This document shows, piece by piece, positions 1-12,203 of a stretch of 64,000 nucleotides of DNA (positions are counted from its first letter, which is position 1; every line of letters starts with the position of its first letter). The position numbers and the translations under genes are program-made. This stretch comes from Stagnimonas aquatica (GTDB lineage: Bacteria; Pseudomonadota; Gammaproteobacteria; Nevskiales; Nevskiaceae): positions 62,001-126,000 of the forward strand of contig NZ_RJVO01000004.1 in assembly GCF_003730135.1 (NCBI RefSeq). Direction: 5' to 3'. The notes under the pieces are model-generated. The model was not told where the DNA came from, did no database searches, and worked only from the letters and a program-made list of their open reading frames with translations.

Positions 1-23
1 CGGTGATTCCTCGGAGAGCTGCC

Positions 24-617
24 ATGTCCCGCACTGCGCCCGTCTCATTCCTCAGCCTTGCGTTCCTGCTGAGCGCCTGCGTCACCATCAACGTCTACTT
101 TCCCGCTGCCGCTGCCGAGAAAGCGGCTGATCGCATCATCGAGGACGTCTGGAAGCAGCCCGGCGCCAAGCCGGCCGGGGCGGCAACGCCGATGCCGCAG
201 TCCAGTCTGGGCGCCCGTGCCGCGCTGGCCCTGCTCGATTTCCTGGTGCCGCCGGCGCAGGCGCAGCAGCCCAACATCGAGATCAGCTCGCCCGAGGTGC
301 AGCGGGTGAAGGCGGCACTGGAAGCGCGCTATGCCAGCCTGAAGTCGCATCTGGATTCCGGCGCAGTGGGCCTCACCGGTGACGGATATGTCGCCCTGCG
401 TGATCCCAGCGCGGTACCTCTGGCGCAACGCAATGTCGTGAAGGCGCTGCTCGCCGACGAAAACAGCGACCGCAAGGCGCTCTACCACGAGATCGCTGTC
501 GCCAACGGCCAGCCGCAGTGGGAGGGGCAGATTCAGAGCGTGTTCGCCCAGCGCTGGGTCGCCAAGGCCGCCACGGGCTGGTGGTATCAGGACGCTGGCG
601 GCTGGAAGCAGAAGTAG
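24..617 (+). CDS. ydbL: YdbL-family (DUF1318) lipoprotein
   Basis: This is an exported protein of 197 residues. The ATG at 24 gives a short hydrophobic leader ending in a lipobox (LLSAC, Cys19), so it is probably a lipoprotein. The sequence after the cysteine (VTINVYFPAAAAEKAADRI) and the C-terminal half (EVQRVKAALEARY...GWWYQDAGGWKQK) match the DUF1318/YdbL family. In enterobacteria YdbL is encoded with the AsmA-like YdbH and the lipoprotein YnbE, which take part in lipid transport between the membranes. Those partners would lie upstream of the window and are not visible. A GTG at 3 extends the frame but gives a poor signal peptide. The family call is firm; the lipid-transport role is inferred from the family. 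Confidence 0.75.
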   Translation: MSRTAPVSFLSLAFLLSACVTINVYFPAAAAEKAADRIIEDVWKQPGAKPAGAATPMPQSSLGARAALALLDFLVPPAQAQQPNIEISSPEVQRVKAALEARYASLKSHLDSGAVGLTGDGYVALRDPSAVPLAQRNVVKALLADENSDRKALYHEIAVANGQPQWEGQIQSVFAQRWVAKAATGWWYQDAGGWKQK

Positions 618-759
618 CGTCGCGACCAGGCATTGGCGCTGGCACCCGGCCGGCGCCAGCCGTGCTGGTGCCGCGACCGCCTAGTGGGGACCGCGTTGCA
701 CGAGCGAAGCCTCGCCGGAACTAACGACGTCGGATTCTGTTCGGATTAGCGGGAAAAAT

Positions 760-836
760 TGGTCGGGGCGACAGGATTCGAACCTGCGACCTCTTGCTCC
801 CGAAGCAAGCGCTCTACCAAGCTGAGCTACGCCCCG
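760..836 (-). tRNA. tRNA-Pro (anticodon CGG)
   Basis: On the minus strand a full cloverleaf folds. The acceptor CGGGGCG pairs with CGCCCCG, followed by discriminator A and an encoded CCA. The D arm is GCTCAGCTTGGTAGAGC, the anticodon stem CTTGC/GCAAG encloses loop TTCGGGA (anticodon CGG, reading CCG), and the T arm has GGTTCGAATCC. The 5' end lies only 4 nt beyond the ispB stop on the same strand, so it is either cotranscribed with ispB or driven from inside it. Confidence 0.97.
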
Positions 837-840
837 TGCC

Positions 841-1821
841 TCAATGTTTGCGGCCGACGGCGAAATCCGCCAGCTGCAACAGCGCTGTTTTGTAGGGGGA
901 CTCGGGAAGACCGCCGACAGACGCTTTGGCTGAAGCGGCATGCCGTTCAGCGAGGGCGCGAGTGTACGGGATCGCCCCTGTCGATTCAATGGCTTTGCGC
1001 ACCTCGGCGAGGGTGGCGTCGAGGTCGGCGATCTCGCCGCTGCGCAGCACCTGCCGCAGACGGGAGACGGTCTCGGCATCGCCGTGCTTCAGTACCTGGA
1101 TCAGCGGCAGCGTCGGTTTGCCTTCGATCAGGTCGTTACCCACCGCCTTGCCGCTTTCCTTCGGATCGCCCTCGAAATCGAGCACGTCGTCGGCCAGTTG
1201 GTAGGCGATACCCAGTTGCAAGCCGTATTCGGCCAGCGCGGACTGTGTTGCCGTATCGGCCCCGGCTGCGATGGCGCCGAGTTGGCAGGTGGCGCGGAAC
1301 AGGACTGCGGTCTTCAGTTCGATGACCCGGAAGTAGCGCGCCTCGTCGACATCGGGGTCGCGGGCATTCAGCAATTGCAACACCTCGCCTTCGGCGATGG
1401 CGTTGGTGGTGTCGGCCATCACGCGCATCACTGCCAGTTCGCCGACGTCGACCATCATCTGAAAGGCGCGCGAGTACAGGAAGTCGCCGGACAGGACCGC
1501 CGCCGAGTTGCTCCATTGGGCGTTGGCGGTGACCCGGCCGCGGCGCAGGTCGGTGTGATCGACCACGTCGTCGTGCAGCAGGGTGGCGGTGTGGATGAAC
1601 TCGATCACCGCTGCCAGGGTGCGTGCCCGGTCGTTAACACCGCCGGCTGCTCCGGCGGCCAGCAGGGTGGTGGTGGGCCGCAGCCGTTTGCCCCCCGCCT
1701 GGATAATGTGACCGCCGATGTCGTTGATCAAGGCGACTTGCGAGGCGAGCTTTTGGCGGATGACCTCATTGACGCGTAGCAGGTCGTCCGAGACCGGGTG
1801 CAGCAGGGTTTTCAGGTCCAT
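841..1821 (-). CDS. ispB: Octaprenyl/polyprenyl diphosphate synthase
   Basis: A trans-prenyltransferase of 326 residues that condenses isopentenyl diphosphate onto an allylic primer. It makes the C40-type side chain of ubiquinone and menaquinone. Both aspartate-rich magnesium-binding motifs are present: DDVVD followed by HTDLRRG (first, about residue 85) and DDVLDFEGD (second, about residue 210). The substrate-binding GGKRLRP is near residue 40. Length is typical of IspB. It is transcribed away from rplU with a 164 nt gap, the conserved ispB/rplU-rpmA arrangement of gammaproteobacteria. tRNA-Pro follows 4 nt after the stop. Chain length cannot be read from the sequence. Confidence 0.95.
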   Translation of the reverse strand: MDLKTLLHPVSDDLLRVNEVIRQKLASQVALINDIGGHIIQAGGKRLRPTTTLLAAGAAGGVNDRARTLAAVIEFIHTATLLHDDVVDHTDLRRGRVTANAQWSNSAAVLSGDFLYSRAFQMMVDVGELAVMRVMADTTNAIAEGEVLQLLNARDPDVDEARYFRVIELKTAVLFRATCQLGAIAAGADTATQSALAEYGLQLGIAYQLADDVLDFEGDPKESGKAVGNDLIEGKPTLPLIQVLKHGDAETVSRLRQVLRSGEIADLDATLAEVRKAIESTGAIPYTRALAERHAASAKASVGGLPESPYKTALLQLADFAVGRKH

Positions 1822-1898
1822 TCTGGGCAGGCTCAGCGGTCTGGCAAACGGCGCGGATGCTAGGTGGGCGGAACGAGGTGCGTCAATCTGAAAATTGC

Positions 1899-1927
1899 TT
1901 GACCGGGCGGGGACTTGTCACTAGAAT
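1899..1927 (+). promoter_or_regulatory. Sigma-70 promoter of rplU-rpmA
   Basis: TTGACC at 1899-1904 and TAGAAT at 1922-1927 are separated by exactly 17 nt. They lie about 60 nt before the rplU ATG. One mismatch per hexamer to the consensus makes this a strong promoter, as expected for ribosomal protein genes. Confidence 0.8.
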
Positions 1928-1985
1928 CCGCCCTCTTTCAAAACGGCCGTCCCTGCGGGGCTGGCCAGTGCTCGGAGTATCCACG

Positions 1986-2300
1986 ATGTATGCCGTGATC
2001 AAGACCGGTGGCAAACAGTACAAAGTTGCCCCTGGCGAACAGCTGAAGGTTGAGAGTCTGGTTGCCGACGTCGGCAGCGTCTTTTCCTTCGACCAGGTGC
2101 TGCTCGTGGCCAATGGCGAAGCCATCAAGGTCGGCGCTCCGACCGTGGCTGGCGCCACCGTGAAGGCGGAGATCGTCGCCCACGGTCGCGGTGACAAGAT
2201 CCGCATCATCAAGCACCGCCGCCGCAAGCACTATCACAAGGAACAGGGTCATCGCCAGAACTACACGGCGGTGAAGATCACCGAGATCGTCGGCGCCTAA
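1986..2300 (+). CDS. rplU: 50S ribosomal protein L21
   Basis: L21 of 104 residues, a 23S rRNA-binding protein of the large subunit. It begins [14 protein letters not shown] and has the family signature [20 protein letters not shown] near the C-terminal third, rich in Lys, Arg and His for rRNA contact. The frame is open upstream to 1857, but the conserved N-terminus fixes the ATG at 1986. It heads the rplU-rpmA pair 38 nt upstream of rpmA and is expressed from the promoter at 1899-1927. Confidence 0.98.
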   Translation: MYAVIKTGGKQYKVAPGEQLKVESLVADVGSVFSFDQVLLVANGEAIKVGAPTVAGATVKAEIVAHGRGDKIRIIKHRRRKHYHKEQGHRQNYTAVKITEIVGA

Positions 2301-2338
2301 GGCCGCCTCTCCCCGAACAAGCATCAGGAGTATTCGTC

Positions 2339-2596
2339 ATGGCACATAAGAAGGCAGGCGGTTCTACCCGCAACGGTCGTGATTCCGAGTCCAAGCGTCT
2401 CGGCGTGAAGAAGTTTGGTGGCGAAGCGGTCATCGCCGGCAACATCATCATCCGCCAGCGCGGCACGCAGTTTAAGCCGGGCGTCAACGTCGGCATCGGC
2501 AAGGATCACACGATCTTCGCCCTCACCGATGGCAAGGTCCAGTTCAAGGCGCGCGGCGCCAAGGGCAAGACCCACGTCGATATCGTGGCGGCCTAA
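2339..2596 (+). CDS. rpmA: 50S ribosomal protein L27
   Basis: L27 of 85 residues. Its flexible N-terminus ([20 protein letters not shown]) reaches the peptidyl-transferase centre in the 50S subunit. [20 protein letters not shown] is the conserved core. A clear ribosome binding site (AGGAG, 2328-2332) precedes the ATG. It is followed by a strong hairpin terminator before obgE. No N-terminal extension of the Firmicutes type is present. Confidence 0.98.
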   Translation: MAHKKAGGSTRNGRDSESKRLGVKKFGGEAVIAGNIIIRQRGTQFKPGVNVGIGKDHTIFALTDGKVQFKARGAKGKTHVDIVAA

Positions 2597-2613
2597 GGCT
2601 TCGCTCTGCGCTG

Positions 2614-2640
2614 AAAAAGCCCCGTTCGACGGGGCTTTTT
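2614..2640 (+). terminator. Intrinsic terminator after rpmA
   Basis: A perfect 12-bp stem (AAAAAGCCCCGT / ACGGGGCTTTTT) closes a 3-nt loop and ends in five T. It sits 17 nt after the rpmA stop and 36 nt before obgE, so obgE expression depends on read-through or its own promoter. Confidence 0.9.
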
Positions 2641-2667
2641 CATGCCCGCAGTCGCGCCGCCCTTTAG

Positions 2668-4837
<2,170 letters not shown>

Positions 4838-4891
4838 ATCAGGGCGAGGCCCAGCGCGCTGGGCCCGAGATCGCTGGATCGCGCACAAACA

Positions 4892-4918
4892 AAAACGCCG
4901 GCACTAGGCCGGCGTTTT
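4892..4918. terminator. Bidirectional terminator between proB and rpsT
   Basis: An 11-bp perfect stem AAAACGCCGGC / GCCGGCGTTTT with a 5-nt loop. T-runs face both directions, so it can end the proB transcript and the convergent rpsT transcript. Confidence 0.9.
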
Positions 4919-4934
4919 GCGCTGCGGTGGCGTC

Positions 4935-5198
4935 TTAGGCCAGCGCGAGGATGTGCGCCTGCAGGCGGCTCTTGTGGCGAGCGGCCTTGTTCTTGTGGAT
5001 CAGGCCACGGTTGGCGTAGCGGTCGAGCACCGGCACCATCTCGGCGTAGGCGGCGACGGCGCCGGCCTTGTCCTTGGCAGCGACGGCCTTCACGACCTTC
5101 TTGATCGTGGTGCGCACCATGGAACGCTGCGCGGTGTTGCGGGCGCGGTTGTTCTCGGACTGGCGGGCGCGCTTTTTGGCAGAGGCGATATTGGCCAA
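4935..5198 (-). CDS. rpsT: 30S ribosomal protein S20
   Basis: S20 of 87 residues, a helical protein that binds 16S rRNA early in 30S assembly. It starts [21 protein letters not shown] and contains [12 protein letters not shown] and the C-terminal [15 protein letters not shown], the family hallmarks. It is transcribed opposite to its neighbours proB and murJ. It has its own promoter at 5274-5302 and ends at the shared terminator at 4892-4918. Confidence 0.97.
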   Translation of the reverse strand: MANIASAKKRARQSENNRARNTAQRSMVRTTIKKVVKAVAAKDKAGAVAAYAEMVPVLDRYANRGLIHKNKAARHKSRLQAHILALA

Positions 5199-5273
5199 GG
5201 GTCAAGCTCCTGAAGATCGTTCGCGTCCTGTGGACGGTGCGAAGCGATTAGAATCGTGGAAAAAAGGGCGCAA

Positions 5274-5302
5274 AGTATGTTGTGCGATCCCTAGTCTGTC
5301 AA
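5274..5302 (-). promoter_or_regulatory. Sigma-70 promoter of rpsT
   Basis: On the minus strand, TTGACA (5302-5297) and CATACT (5279-5274) are 17 nt apart and point at rpsT. A second TTGACA lies 14 nt further upstream without a matching -10. Confidence 0.75.
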
Positions 5303-5356
5303 CGGTTGCCCTGTCAATGTCGCCCACCGCCTGTCGTCTCCCCGGTTCGCCGCACC

Positions 5357-6949
5357 ATGTCTGAACTTGAAACCCCAGGGCCAGGGCCTGTTGCCAAGAG
5401 CGCCGCCTCTTTGGGGCGCTCCACCAGCATCGTCGGGGCGATGACCCTGTTGTCGCGGGTACTCGGCTTCGTGCGCGAGATCATGCTCGCCACCGCCTTC
5501 GGCGCCGGCGCGGCGATGGACGCCTTCCTGGTCGCCCTGCAAATCCCCAACTTCGGTCGCCGGATGTTCGCCGAGGGCGCCTTCTCCCAGGCATTCGTGC
5601 CGGTCTTCACCGAGACCAAGACCACCCAGAACCACGCCGCCGCCCGCGATTTGGTCGCCGTGGTCGGCGGCACTCTGGGCGGGGTGCTGAGCCTGATCAC
5701 CCTGATCGGCTGTCTGGCAGCCCCGGTGCTGGTCTGGCTGTTCGCCTCCGGCTTCGCCGCCGAGCCGGTCAAGCAGGCCCTGGCCGGCGAACTGCTGCGC
5801 TGGACCTTTCCCTACCTGATGTTCATCTCGCTGACCTCGATGGCCGGCGGCGTGCTCAACGCCTACGGGCGCTTCGCGGTGCCGGCGTTCACGCCGGTGA
5901 TCCTCAACCTCTGCCTGATCGGCAGTGCCTTCGTCGATGGCGGCTCGGTGCAGGTGCTGGCCTATGCGGTGTTCCTGGCCGGCGTGCTGCAATTCGCCTT
6001 CCAGTTGCCCTCGCTGTGGAAGCTGCGCCTGCTGCCACGGCCGCGCTGGGGCTGGCGCGACGGTCGGGTGCGCCACATCGTCGAGCTGATGGTGCCGGTG
6101 CTGATCGGCTCCTCCATTGCCCAGGTCAGCCTGCTCATCAACTCCAATCTTTCCACGCATTTTGGCGACGGCTCGGTGAGCTGGCTGTACTACGCCAACC
6201 GGCTGATGGAGTTCCCACTCGGCATCTTCAGCATCGCCGTCGGCACCGCTATCCTGCCGACGCTCTCTGCCCAGCACGCGGTCGCCCAGGGCCGGCAGTT
6301 TTCATCGACGCTGGACTGGGGCCTGCGCACCATCCTGATCATCGGTCTGCCGGCGGCGGCCGGCATGCTGCTGCTGGCCGGCCCGCTGGTCGCCAGCATC
6401 TACGGCCACGGCCGCTTCGGCGCCGAGGATGTGCGCATGACCACCTATGCGCTCTGGGCCTACGGCGCCGGCTTCATGGGCTTCTCGCTGATCAAGGTGC
6501 TGGTGCCGGGCTTCTACGCCCGCCAGGAGACCAGGCTGCCGGTGCGTTTCGCGATCATCGCGCTGATCGTCGGCATGGCCTTCAGCCTCGGCGTGTTCCT
6601 GCTCGACAACGTCCGCCCGCTGCCGGCCGCGCACGTCGGCCTGGCGATCTCGACGACGCTGACCGCCTGGGTCAATGCCGGCCTGCTGTACCGCCGCCTG
6701 CGCCGCGACGGCATCTACACGCCGGGTGCCGGCTGGCTGGGCTTCGCGCTGCGCATCGCGGCGGCGACGGCGGCGATGGCCGCAGTGGTCTGGTACTTCG
6801 CCGGTCCCATCGAGCTGTGGCTGAGCCTGGACGCCGCCCATCGTGGCCTGCGCCTGCTGCTGGTCATCGTCGCCGCGATGCTGGCCTATTTCGGCGTCTT
6901 GATCGCGCTCGGCCTGCGGCCGCGTGACCTACGGCCCCGGCGCGGCTAA
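5357..6949 (+). CDS. murJ: Lipid II flippase MurJ
   Basis: Polytopic inner-membrane protein of 530 residues with about 14 hydrophobic segments. It moves lipid II across the cytoplasmic membrane for peptidoglycan synthesis (MOP/MATE-like fold). Recognisable blocks are TLLSRVLGFVREIMLATAFG near the N-terminus, with the functionally important arginine in the first loop, then GRRMFAEGAFSQAFVPVF, and NRLMEFPLGIFSIAVGTAILP. The ATG at 5357 is chosen because the conserved N-terminus follows; the frame is open to 5282. It lies upstream of ribF, as in other gammaproteobacteria. Confidence 0.95.
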   Translation: MSELETPGPGPVAKSAASLGRSTSIVGAMTLLSRVLGFVREIMLATAFGAGAAMDAFLVALQIPNFGRRMFAEGAFSQAFVPVFTETKTTQNHAAARDLVAVVGGTLGGVLSLITLIGCLAAPVLVWLFASGFAAEPVKQALAGELLRWTFPYLMFISLTSMAGGVLNAYGRFAVPAFTPVILNLCLIGSAFVDGGSVQVLAYAVFLAGVLQFAFQLPSLWKLRLLPRPRWGWRDGRVRHIVELMVPVLIGSSIAQVSLLINSNLSTHFGDGSVSWLYYANRLMEFPLGIFSIAVGTAILPTLSAQHAVAQGRQFSSTLDWGLRTILIIGLPAAAGMLLLAGPLVASIYGHGRFGAEDVRMTTYALWAYGAGFMGFSLIKVLVPGFYARQETRLPVRFAIIALIVGMAFSLGVFLLDNVRPLPAAHVGLAISTTLTAWVNAGLLYRRLRRDGIYTPGAGWLGFALRIAAATAAMAAVVWYFAGPIELWLSLDAAHRGLRLLLVIVAAMLAYFGVLIALGLRPRDLRPRRG

Positions 6950-6985
6950 GCGGCTAAAATTGCCACCCTTTTCGAGTGGCCTGTC

Positions 6986-7945
6986 ATGGAGCTGATCCGC
7001 GGACTGCACAACCTGAACCGGTCTCACCGGGGCTCGGTGCTGTCCATCGGCAACTACGACGGCGTGCATCGGGGGCACCAGGCGCTGCTGAGTCGTCTGC
7101 GCGAGCACTCCGCCGAGCTGGGCCTGCCCAGCACCGTGCTGGTGTTCGAGCCGACTCCGCGCGAGTATTTCGCCCCGGCCGATGCGCCGCCACGGGTGCT
7201 GACCCTGCGCGACAAGCTCACGGCCCTCGCCGCGCAGGGCGTGCAGCGGGTTCTGATCGTCCGTTTCGACCGCCGGCTGGCGGCGCTCTCGGCGGAAGCC
7301 TTTGTCCGTGAGGTGATCGTCGAGGCGCTGGGCACACGGGCGCTGGTGGTCGGCGACGACTTCCGCTTCGGCGCCCGCCGCAGCGGTGATTTCGCGCTGC
7401 TGCAAAACCTCGGGCAGAGCCTGGGTTACCGCGCCGAGCAACTCGACACCCTGCACGTCAGCGGCTGCCGTTGCAGCTCCACCGCGCTGCGCGGCCTGCT
7501 GGCCGACGCCAGGCTGGACGAGGCGGCCGAGCTGTTGGGGCGGCCCTACGCGATCAGCGGCCCGGTGCGTCACGGCCTCAAGCTGGGTCGCCAACTGGAC
7601 ATGCCCACCGCCAATCTCGCCCTGCGCCGGCCGCCGCCGCTGCCCCTGGGTGTCTACGCGGTGCGCGTGCGACTCGCGGGCTCCGAGACGCACTGGACCG
7701 GAGTCGCCAGTCTGGGTGTGCGGCCGACCCTGGGCCTGAAGCGCTGCCTGCTGGAAACCCATCTGTTCGGCCAGCCGGGCGACATCTACGGCCGTCTGCT
7801 GAGCGTCGAGTTCCAGCGCTACCTGCGGCCGGAGCTGCGCTTCGCTAGTCTCGATGCCCTCAAGACCCAGATGCACCTCGATGCCGAGGACGCCAAAGCC
7901 GGTTTCGCCACCGCGAGCCGGTTCCCCGAAGAACCCGCCTACTAG
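6986..7945 (+). CDS. ribF: Bifunctional riboflavin kinase / FAD synthetase
   Basis: Cytoplasmic enzyme of 319 residues that phosphorylates riboflavin to FMN and adenylates FMN to FAD. The N-terminal FAD synthetase domain shows the nucleotidyltransferase motif GNYDGVHRGHQALL (about residue 22) and VGDDFRFGARRSGD. The C-terminal flavokinase domain has GRQLDMPTANLAL and the RLLSVEFQRYLRPELRF block. It is followed 11 nt later by ileS in the conserved ribF-ileS-lspA-ispH order. Confidence 0.95.
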   Translation: MELIRGLHNLNRSHRGSVLSIGNYDGVHRGHQALLSRLREHSAELGLPSTVLVFEPTPREYFAPADAPPRVLTLRDKLTALAAQGVQRVLIVRFDRRLAALSAEAFVREVIVEALGTRALVVGDDFRFGARRSGDFALLQNLGQSLGYRAEQLDTLHVSGCRCSSTALRGLLADARLDEAAELLGRPYAISGPVRHGLKLGRQLDMPTANLALRRPPPLPLGVYAVRVRLAGSETHWTGVASLGVRPTLGLKRCLLETHLFGQPGDIYGRLLSVEFQRYLRPELRFASLDALKTQMHLDAEDAKAGFATASRFPEEPAY

Positions 7946-7956
7946 CTGAGCTTGCC

Positions 7957-10725
7957 GTGGCCGACGATTCAAACAAGTACAAAGACAGCATCCACCTGCC
8001 GCAGACGGATTTCCCGATGCAGGCCAACCTCGCCAAGCGCGAACCGGAGATGCTGGCGCGCTGGGAGGCCGAGCAGACCTATGCGGCGGTGATGCAGGCA
8101 GGCGAGGGCAAGCCGGAGTTCCGCTTCGTCGATGGCCCGCCCTACGCCAATGGCGACATCCACATCGGCCATGCGGTCAACAAGGTGCTCAAGGACATGG
8201 TGGTCAAGGCCGCGCGCCTCGATGGCTACCAGGCGCCGTTCGTGCCGGGCTGGGACTGCCACGGCCTGCCGATCGAACTCCAGGTCGAGAAGAAGTTCGG
8301 CAAGGTCGGCGAGAAGCTTTCCGCCGCCGAGTTCCGCGCCAAGTGCCGCGAGTACGCCGCCGAGCAGGTCGAGCGCCAGCGCGTGGACTTCAAGCGCCTG
8401 GGCATTCTCGGCGACTGGGAGCGGCCCTATCTCACCATGCAGCCCGGCTTCGAGGCCGAGCAGTTGCGGGTGCTGTCGCGCATCTGCGCGCGCGGCCATG
8501 TGGTGCGCGGCTTCAAGCCGGTGCACTGGTGTCTGGATTGCGGCTCCTCGCTGGCCGAGGCCGAGGTGGAGTATCAGGACAAGCAGTCCTCCGCCATCGA
8601 CGTCGCCTTCGTGGCGGTGGACGGCGCCGACCTCGGCGCCCGCTTCGGCGGCGTCGATGCTGGCGGCGCCGGCTTCGTGATCTGGACCACCACGCCCTGG
8701 ACGCTACCTGCCAACCAGGCGATCAGCGTCAACGCCGAACTCGACTACGCCCTCGTGCAGCTCGGCGCCCGCAAGCTGGTGCTGGCCGCCGGCCTGGTCG
8801 AAGGCGTGTGCAAGCGCCTGGGCGGTGAGGGCCAGATATTGGCGACGGCAAAGGGCAAGGCGCTGGAAGGCGCGAAGGCCCAGCATCCCTTCGCCGAGCG
8901 CGTCGTGCCGATCATCTGCGGCGAACACGTCACCCTGGACGCCGGCACCGGCCTGGTTCACACCGCGCCGGCGCACGGCGTCGAGGACTACGGCGTCGGC
9001 AAGCTCTATGGTCTTCCGGTCGATAATCCGGTGGGCAGCAATGGCGTGTTCATCGCCGGCACGCCGCTGGTGGCCGGCCTGCATGCACGCAAGGCCGAGG
9101 AGCCCATCCTCGCGGCTCTGGAGGCCAGCGGCGCGCTGTTGCACAAGGCGACGATCACGCACAGCTATCCGCACTGCTGGCGCCACAAGACGCCGCTGAT
9201 TTTCCGCGCGACGCCGCAGTGGTTCATCAGCATGGACAAGGAAGGCCTGCGCGCGCAGGCCTTGTCGGAGATCGCCGCCACCCAATGGATTCCTGGTTGG
9301 GGCGAGGACCGTATCGCCGGCATGATCCGCGACCGGCCCGACTGGTGCATCTCCCGCCAGCGCTACTGGGGCGTGCCACTGGCGGTGTTCGTGCATCGCG
9401 AGACCCAGACCCTGCATCCGGACACGCCGGCCCTGCTGCTGCGCGTCGCCGATGCTGTGCAGGAGCGCGGCCTGGAAGCCTGGTTCGGCAGCAGTCCCGC
9501 AGACTGGGGCGTCGATGAGGCTGCCTACGAGAAGGGCAGCGACACACTCGATGTCTGGTTCGACTCCGGCGTGGTGTTCCCGGCCAGCTTTGTCGCCAAC
9601 GGCCAATCCACGCCGGACAAGGCCGACATCTATCTCGAAGGCTCCGACCAGCATCGCGGCTGGTTCCATAGCTCGCTGCTCACCCGCGTCGCCACCGACG
9701 ACAAGGCGCCCTACAAGAGCGTGCTCACCCACGGGTTCACGGTGGACGAGCAGGGCCGCAAGATGAGCAAGTCGCTGGGCAATGTGGTGGCGCCGCAGAA
9801 GGTGATCAGCACCCTCGGTGCCGACGTGCTGCGACTGTGGGTGTCCAGCGCCGACTACTCCGGCGAGATCGCGATCTCCGACAACCTTCTGAAGCGCACC
9901 GCCGATGCCTACCGGCGTATCCGCAACACTGCGCGCTATCTGCTCGGCAGTCTGCACGGTTTCGATCCGGCCACCGATGCCGTGGCCCCGGCCGAGATGG
10001 TGGCGGTGGATCGCTGGGCGATCAGCGAGGCGGCGCGCGTGCAGGCCGAGCTGAAGTCGGCCTACGGCGACCGCGAGTTCCACCGCGTCTACCACGCCTT
10101 GCACAACTACTGCGTCAACGATCTGGGCGGGCTCTATCTCGACCTGCTCAAGGACCGACTCTATACGCTGCCGGAGAAGTCGCTGGCGCGCCGCTCGGCG
10201 CAGACCGCGCTCTGGCATATCGCCGAGGGCCTGGTGCGCTGGATCGCGCCGATTCTCTCGTTCACCGCCGATGAGATCTGGCGCCTGCTGCCGGGAGACC
10301 GCTCGCAGAGTGTGTTTGCGCAGGGGTGGTGGAGCTTCCCGGCGGTAAGCGTGGCCGAGCTGGATTGGTCCGGCCTGCTGGCCGCCCGCGATGCCGTGCG
10401 CAAAGAGCTGGAAGGCCTGCGCATCGCTGGCACCATCGGCGCCTCCTTGCAGGCCGAGGTCGTCGTGCAAACGGAAGGCACGAGCCTGGAAGCCTTGCGG
10501 CAAGTGGAGCCGGAACTGCGCTTCTGGTTGCAGACCTCAGCGGTGCGTGTTGAGCCGGGGAGTGGCGGTGCCTTGAAGGTGCTGGCGCGGCCATCCACGC
10601 ATGGCAAGTGCGACCGCTGCTGGCACTACCGCGAAGACGTCGGCCAGCACCCCGGCCACGAGACCATCTGCGGCCGCTGCGTGTCCAATATCGAAGGTCC
10701 GGGCGAAACCCGGCGCTGGTTCTGA
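7957..10725 (+). CDS. ileS: Isoleucyl-tRNA synthetase
   Basis: Class I aminoacyl-tRNA synthetase of 922 residues that charges tRNA-Ile. It shows the ATP-binding HIGH motif ([11 protein letters not shown]), the editing-domain block [13 protein letters not shown], and the KMSKS loop ([14 protein letters not shown]). A C-terminal zinc finger has two CxxC pairs (CDRCWHYRE and CGRC). The start is a GTG at 7957, 11 nt after ribF; the conserved N-terminus ([19 protein letters not shown]) supports it. Type 1 (bacterial) IleRS, hence expected to be mupirocin-sensitive by family. Confidence 0.97.
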   Translation: MADDSNKYKDSIHLPQTDFPMQANLAKREPEMLARWEAEQTYAAVMQAGEGKPEFRFVDGPPYANGDIHIGHAVNKVLKDMVVKAARLDGYQAPFVPGWDCHGLPIELQVEKKFGKVGEKLSAAEFRAKCREYAAEQVERQRVDFKRLGILGDWERPYLTMQPGFEAEQLRVLSRICARGHVVRGFKPVHWCLDCGSSLAEAEVEYQDKQSSAIDVAFVAVDGADLGARFGGVDAGGAGFVIWTTTPWTLPANQAISVNAELDYALVQLGARKLVLAAGLVEGVCKRLGGEGQILATAKGKALEGAKAQHPFAERVVPIICGEHVTLDAGTGLVHTAPAHGVEDYGVGKLYGLPVDNPVGSNGVFIAGTPLVAGLHARKAEEPILAALEASGALLHKATITHSYPHCWRHKTPLIFRATPQWFISMDKEGLRAQALSEIAATQWIPGWGEDRIAGMIRDRPDWCISRQRYWGVPLAVFVHRETQTLHPDTPALLLRVADAVQERGLEAWFGSSPADWGVDEAAYEKGSDTLDVWFDSGVVFPASFVANGQSTPDKADIYLEGSDQHRGWFHSSLLTRVATDDKAPYKSVLTHGFTVDEQGRKMSKSLGNVVAPQKVISTLGADVLRLWVSSADYSGEIAISDNLLKRTADAYRRIRNTARYLLGSLHGFDPATDAVAPAEMVAVDRWAISEAARVQAELKSAYGDREFHRVYHALHNYCVNDLGGLYLDLLKDRLYTLPEKSLARRSAQTALWHIAEGLVRWIAPILSFTADEIWRLLPGDRSQSVFAQGWWSFPAVSVAELDWSGLLAARDAVRKELEGLRIAGTIGASLQAEVVVQTEGTSLEALRQVEPELRFWLQTSAVRVEPGSGGALKVLARPSTHGKCDRCWHYREDVGQHPGHETICGRCVSNIEGPGETRRWF

Positions 10726-10742
10726 GCGGAGTGACCATCCCC

Positions 10743-11225
10743 ATGCGCAACAACGCCGCCTGGCTTGGGCTCTCGGCCCTGGTCATCTTCCTGGACCAGC
10801 TCAGCAAGTGGTGGATCGAGGCCAACCTGGCCCACTACGGCGTCATTCCAGTGATTCCGCACTTCAACATCGTGCACCTGCGCAACACTGGTGCGGCGTT
10901 CTCGATGTTCAACCAGGCGCCGTCGCTGGCCTTCATCGGCCTCGCGGCGGCGGTCAGCGCTGGCATCCTCGCCTGGCTGCGCAAGCACCCGCGCGGCGAG
11001 ACGCTGACCGCCATCGGGCTCTGTCTGATCCTCGGCGGTGCCATCGGCAACGTCATCGACCGCGTGCGTCTGGGCCATGTCACCGATTTTCTCGACTTCT
11101 ACTGGGGCAGCTGGCACTTCGCTGCCTTCAATGTCGCCGACATGGCGATCTCGGTCGGTGCCGGCTTCCTGATTCTGGAAATGCTGCTGGAATGGAAACG
11201 CGGCGGGCCGCGCAAGGAGCTGTAG
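10743..11225 (+). CDS. lspA: Lipoprotein signal peptidase (signal peptidase II)
   Basis: Aspartyl intramembrane protease of 160 residues that removes the signal peptide from diacylglyceryl-modified prolipoproteins. Four hydrophobic segments are visible. The two catalytic aspartates lie in GNVIDR and FNVADMAIS, and LDQLSKWW and [10 protein letters not shown] are further signatures. The ATG at 10743 is preferred; a GTG at 10731 would add four residues. It is separated from ispH by 2 nt. The fkpB/slpA gene usually found between lspA and ispH is absent here. Confidence 0.96.
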   Translation: MRNNAAWLGLSALVIFLDQLSKWWIEANLAHYGVIPVIPHFNIVHLRNTGAAFSMFNQAPSLAFIGLAAAVSAGILAWLRKHPRGETLTAIGLCLILGGAIGNVIDRVRLGHVTDFLDFYWGSWHFAAFNVADMAISVGAGFLILEMLLEWKRGGPRKEL

Positions 11226-11227
11226 GC

Positions 11228-12184
11228 ATGGACATCCTGCTCGCCAATCCGCGCGGCTTCTGCGCCGGTGTCGACCGCGCCATCGAGATCGTCGAGCGCG
11301 CGCTCGACAGTCTCGGCGCGCCGATCTATGTGCGGCACGAGGTGGTGCACAACCGCTTCGTGGTCGAGAACCTGCGCGCCAAGGGCGCGGTGTTCGTCGA
11401 GGAAGTGGACGAGATTCCGGAAGGGGCGACGTGCATTTTCTCCGCCCACGGAGTGGCCCGGTCCGTGGTCGAGCGCGCCCGCCAGCGTGGCCTGACGGTA
11501 TTCGACGCCACCTGCCCGCTGGTGACCAAGGTGCATATCGAAGTGAAGCGCTACGCCCGCGAGAAGCGCGAGGTGGTGCTGATCGGCCACGAAGGGCACC
11601 CGGAGGTCGAGGGCACCATGGGCCAGTTCGATGTCAGCCTGGGCGGGGCGATCTACCTGGTGGAGACGCCCGAAGACGTGCAGCGCCTGTCGGTGAACAA
11701 TCCGGCGCACATGGCCTATGTCACCCAGACCACGCTGTCGATGGACGACACCGCCAAGGTCATCGACGCCCTGCGCCAGCGTTTCCCGCTGATCCTCGGG
11801 CCGCGCAAGGACGACATCTGCTACGCCACCACCAATCGCCAGGATGCGGTGAAGCAGCTGGCCGCGCAGTGTGACGCGCTGCTGGTGGTGGGCTCGAAGA
11901 ATTCCTCCAACTCCAACCGCCTGCGCGAGCTTTCGGAGCTGATGGGCACGCCGGCCTATCTGATCGACGGCGCCGGCGACATCGACCCGGCCTGGGTCAG
12001 CGACAAGACCCGGGTTGGTGTTACCGCCGGTGCCAGCGCGCCGGAGATCCTGGTCCAGCAGGTGGTGGAGCGCCTCCGCGAGCTGGGCGGCAAGACCGCC
12101 AGCGAACTGGAGGGCCGCGAAGAGCACATCGTGTTTTCACTGCCGCCGGCACTGCGCCGCGCGGTGCGGAAAACCGCCGCCTGA
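11228..12184 (+). CDS. ispH: 4-hydroxy-3-methylbut-2-enyl diphosphate reductase
   Basis: Last enzyme of the MEP isoprenoid pathway, 318 residues, reducing HMBPP to IPP and DMAPP with a [4Fe-4S] cluster. The three cluster cysteines are in GFCAGVDRA (Cys13), FDATCPLV and [18 protein letters not shown] and the substrate-binding [11 protein letters not shown] are also present. It starts 2 nt after lspA, so the two are coexpressed. It converges with pilus set A (pilE), the arrangement seen near the fim/pil locus of Pseudomonas and Xanthomonas. Confidence 0.96.
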   Translation: MDILLANPRGFCAGVDRAIEIVERALDSLGAPIYVRHEVVHNRFVVENLRAKGAVFVEEVDEIPEGATCIFSAHGVARSVVERARQRGLTVFDATCPLVTKVHIEVKRYAREKREVVLIGHEGHPEVEGTMGQFDVSLGGAIYLVETPEDVQRLSVNNPAHMAYVTQTTLSMDDTAKVIDALRQRFPLILGPRKDDICYATTNRQDAVKQLAAQCDALLVVGSKNSSNSNRLRELSELMGTPAYLIDGAGDIDPAWVSDKTRVGVTAGASAPEILVQQVVERLRELGGKTASELEGREEHIVFSLPPALRRAVRKTAA

Positions 12185-12203
12185 GTACGCCTCCGTAGCG
12201 CGA

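Noticed and set aside
634-658. GC hairpin after ydbL as a terminator
   Set aside because: The 6-bp stem has a 13-nt loop and no T-run; too weak to call.
8704-10503. 599-residue open frame opposite ileS
   Set aside because: Antisense to a conserved synthetase, with no domain signatures.
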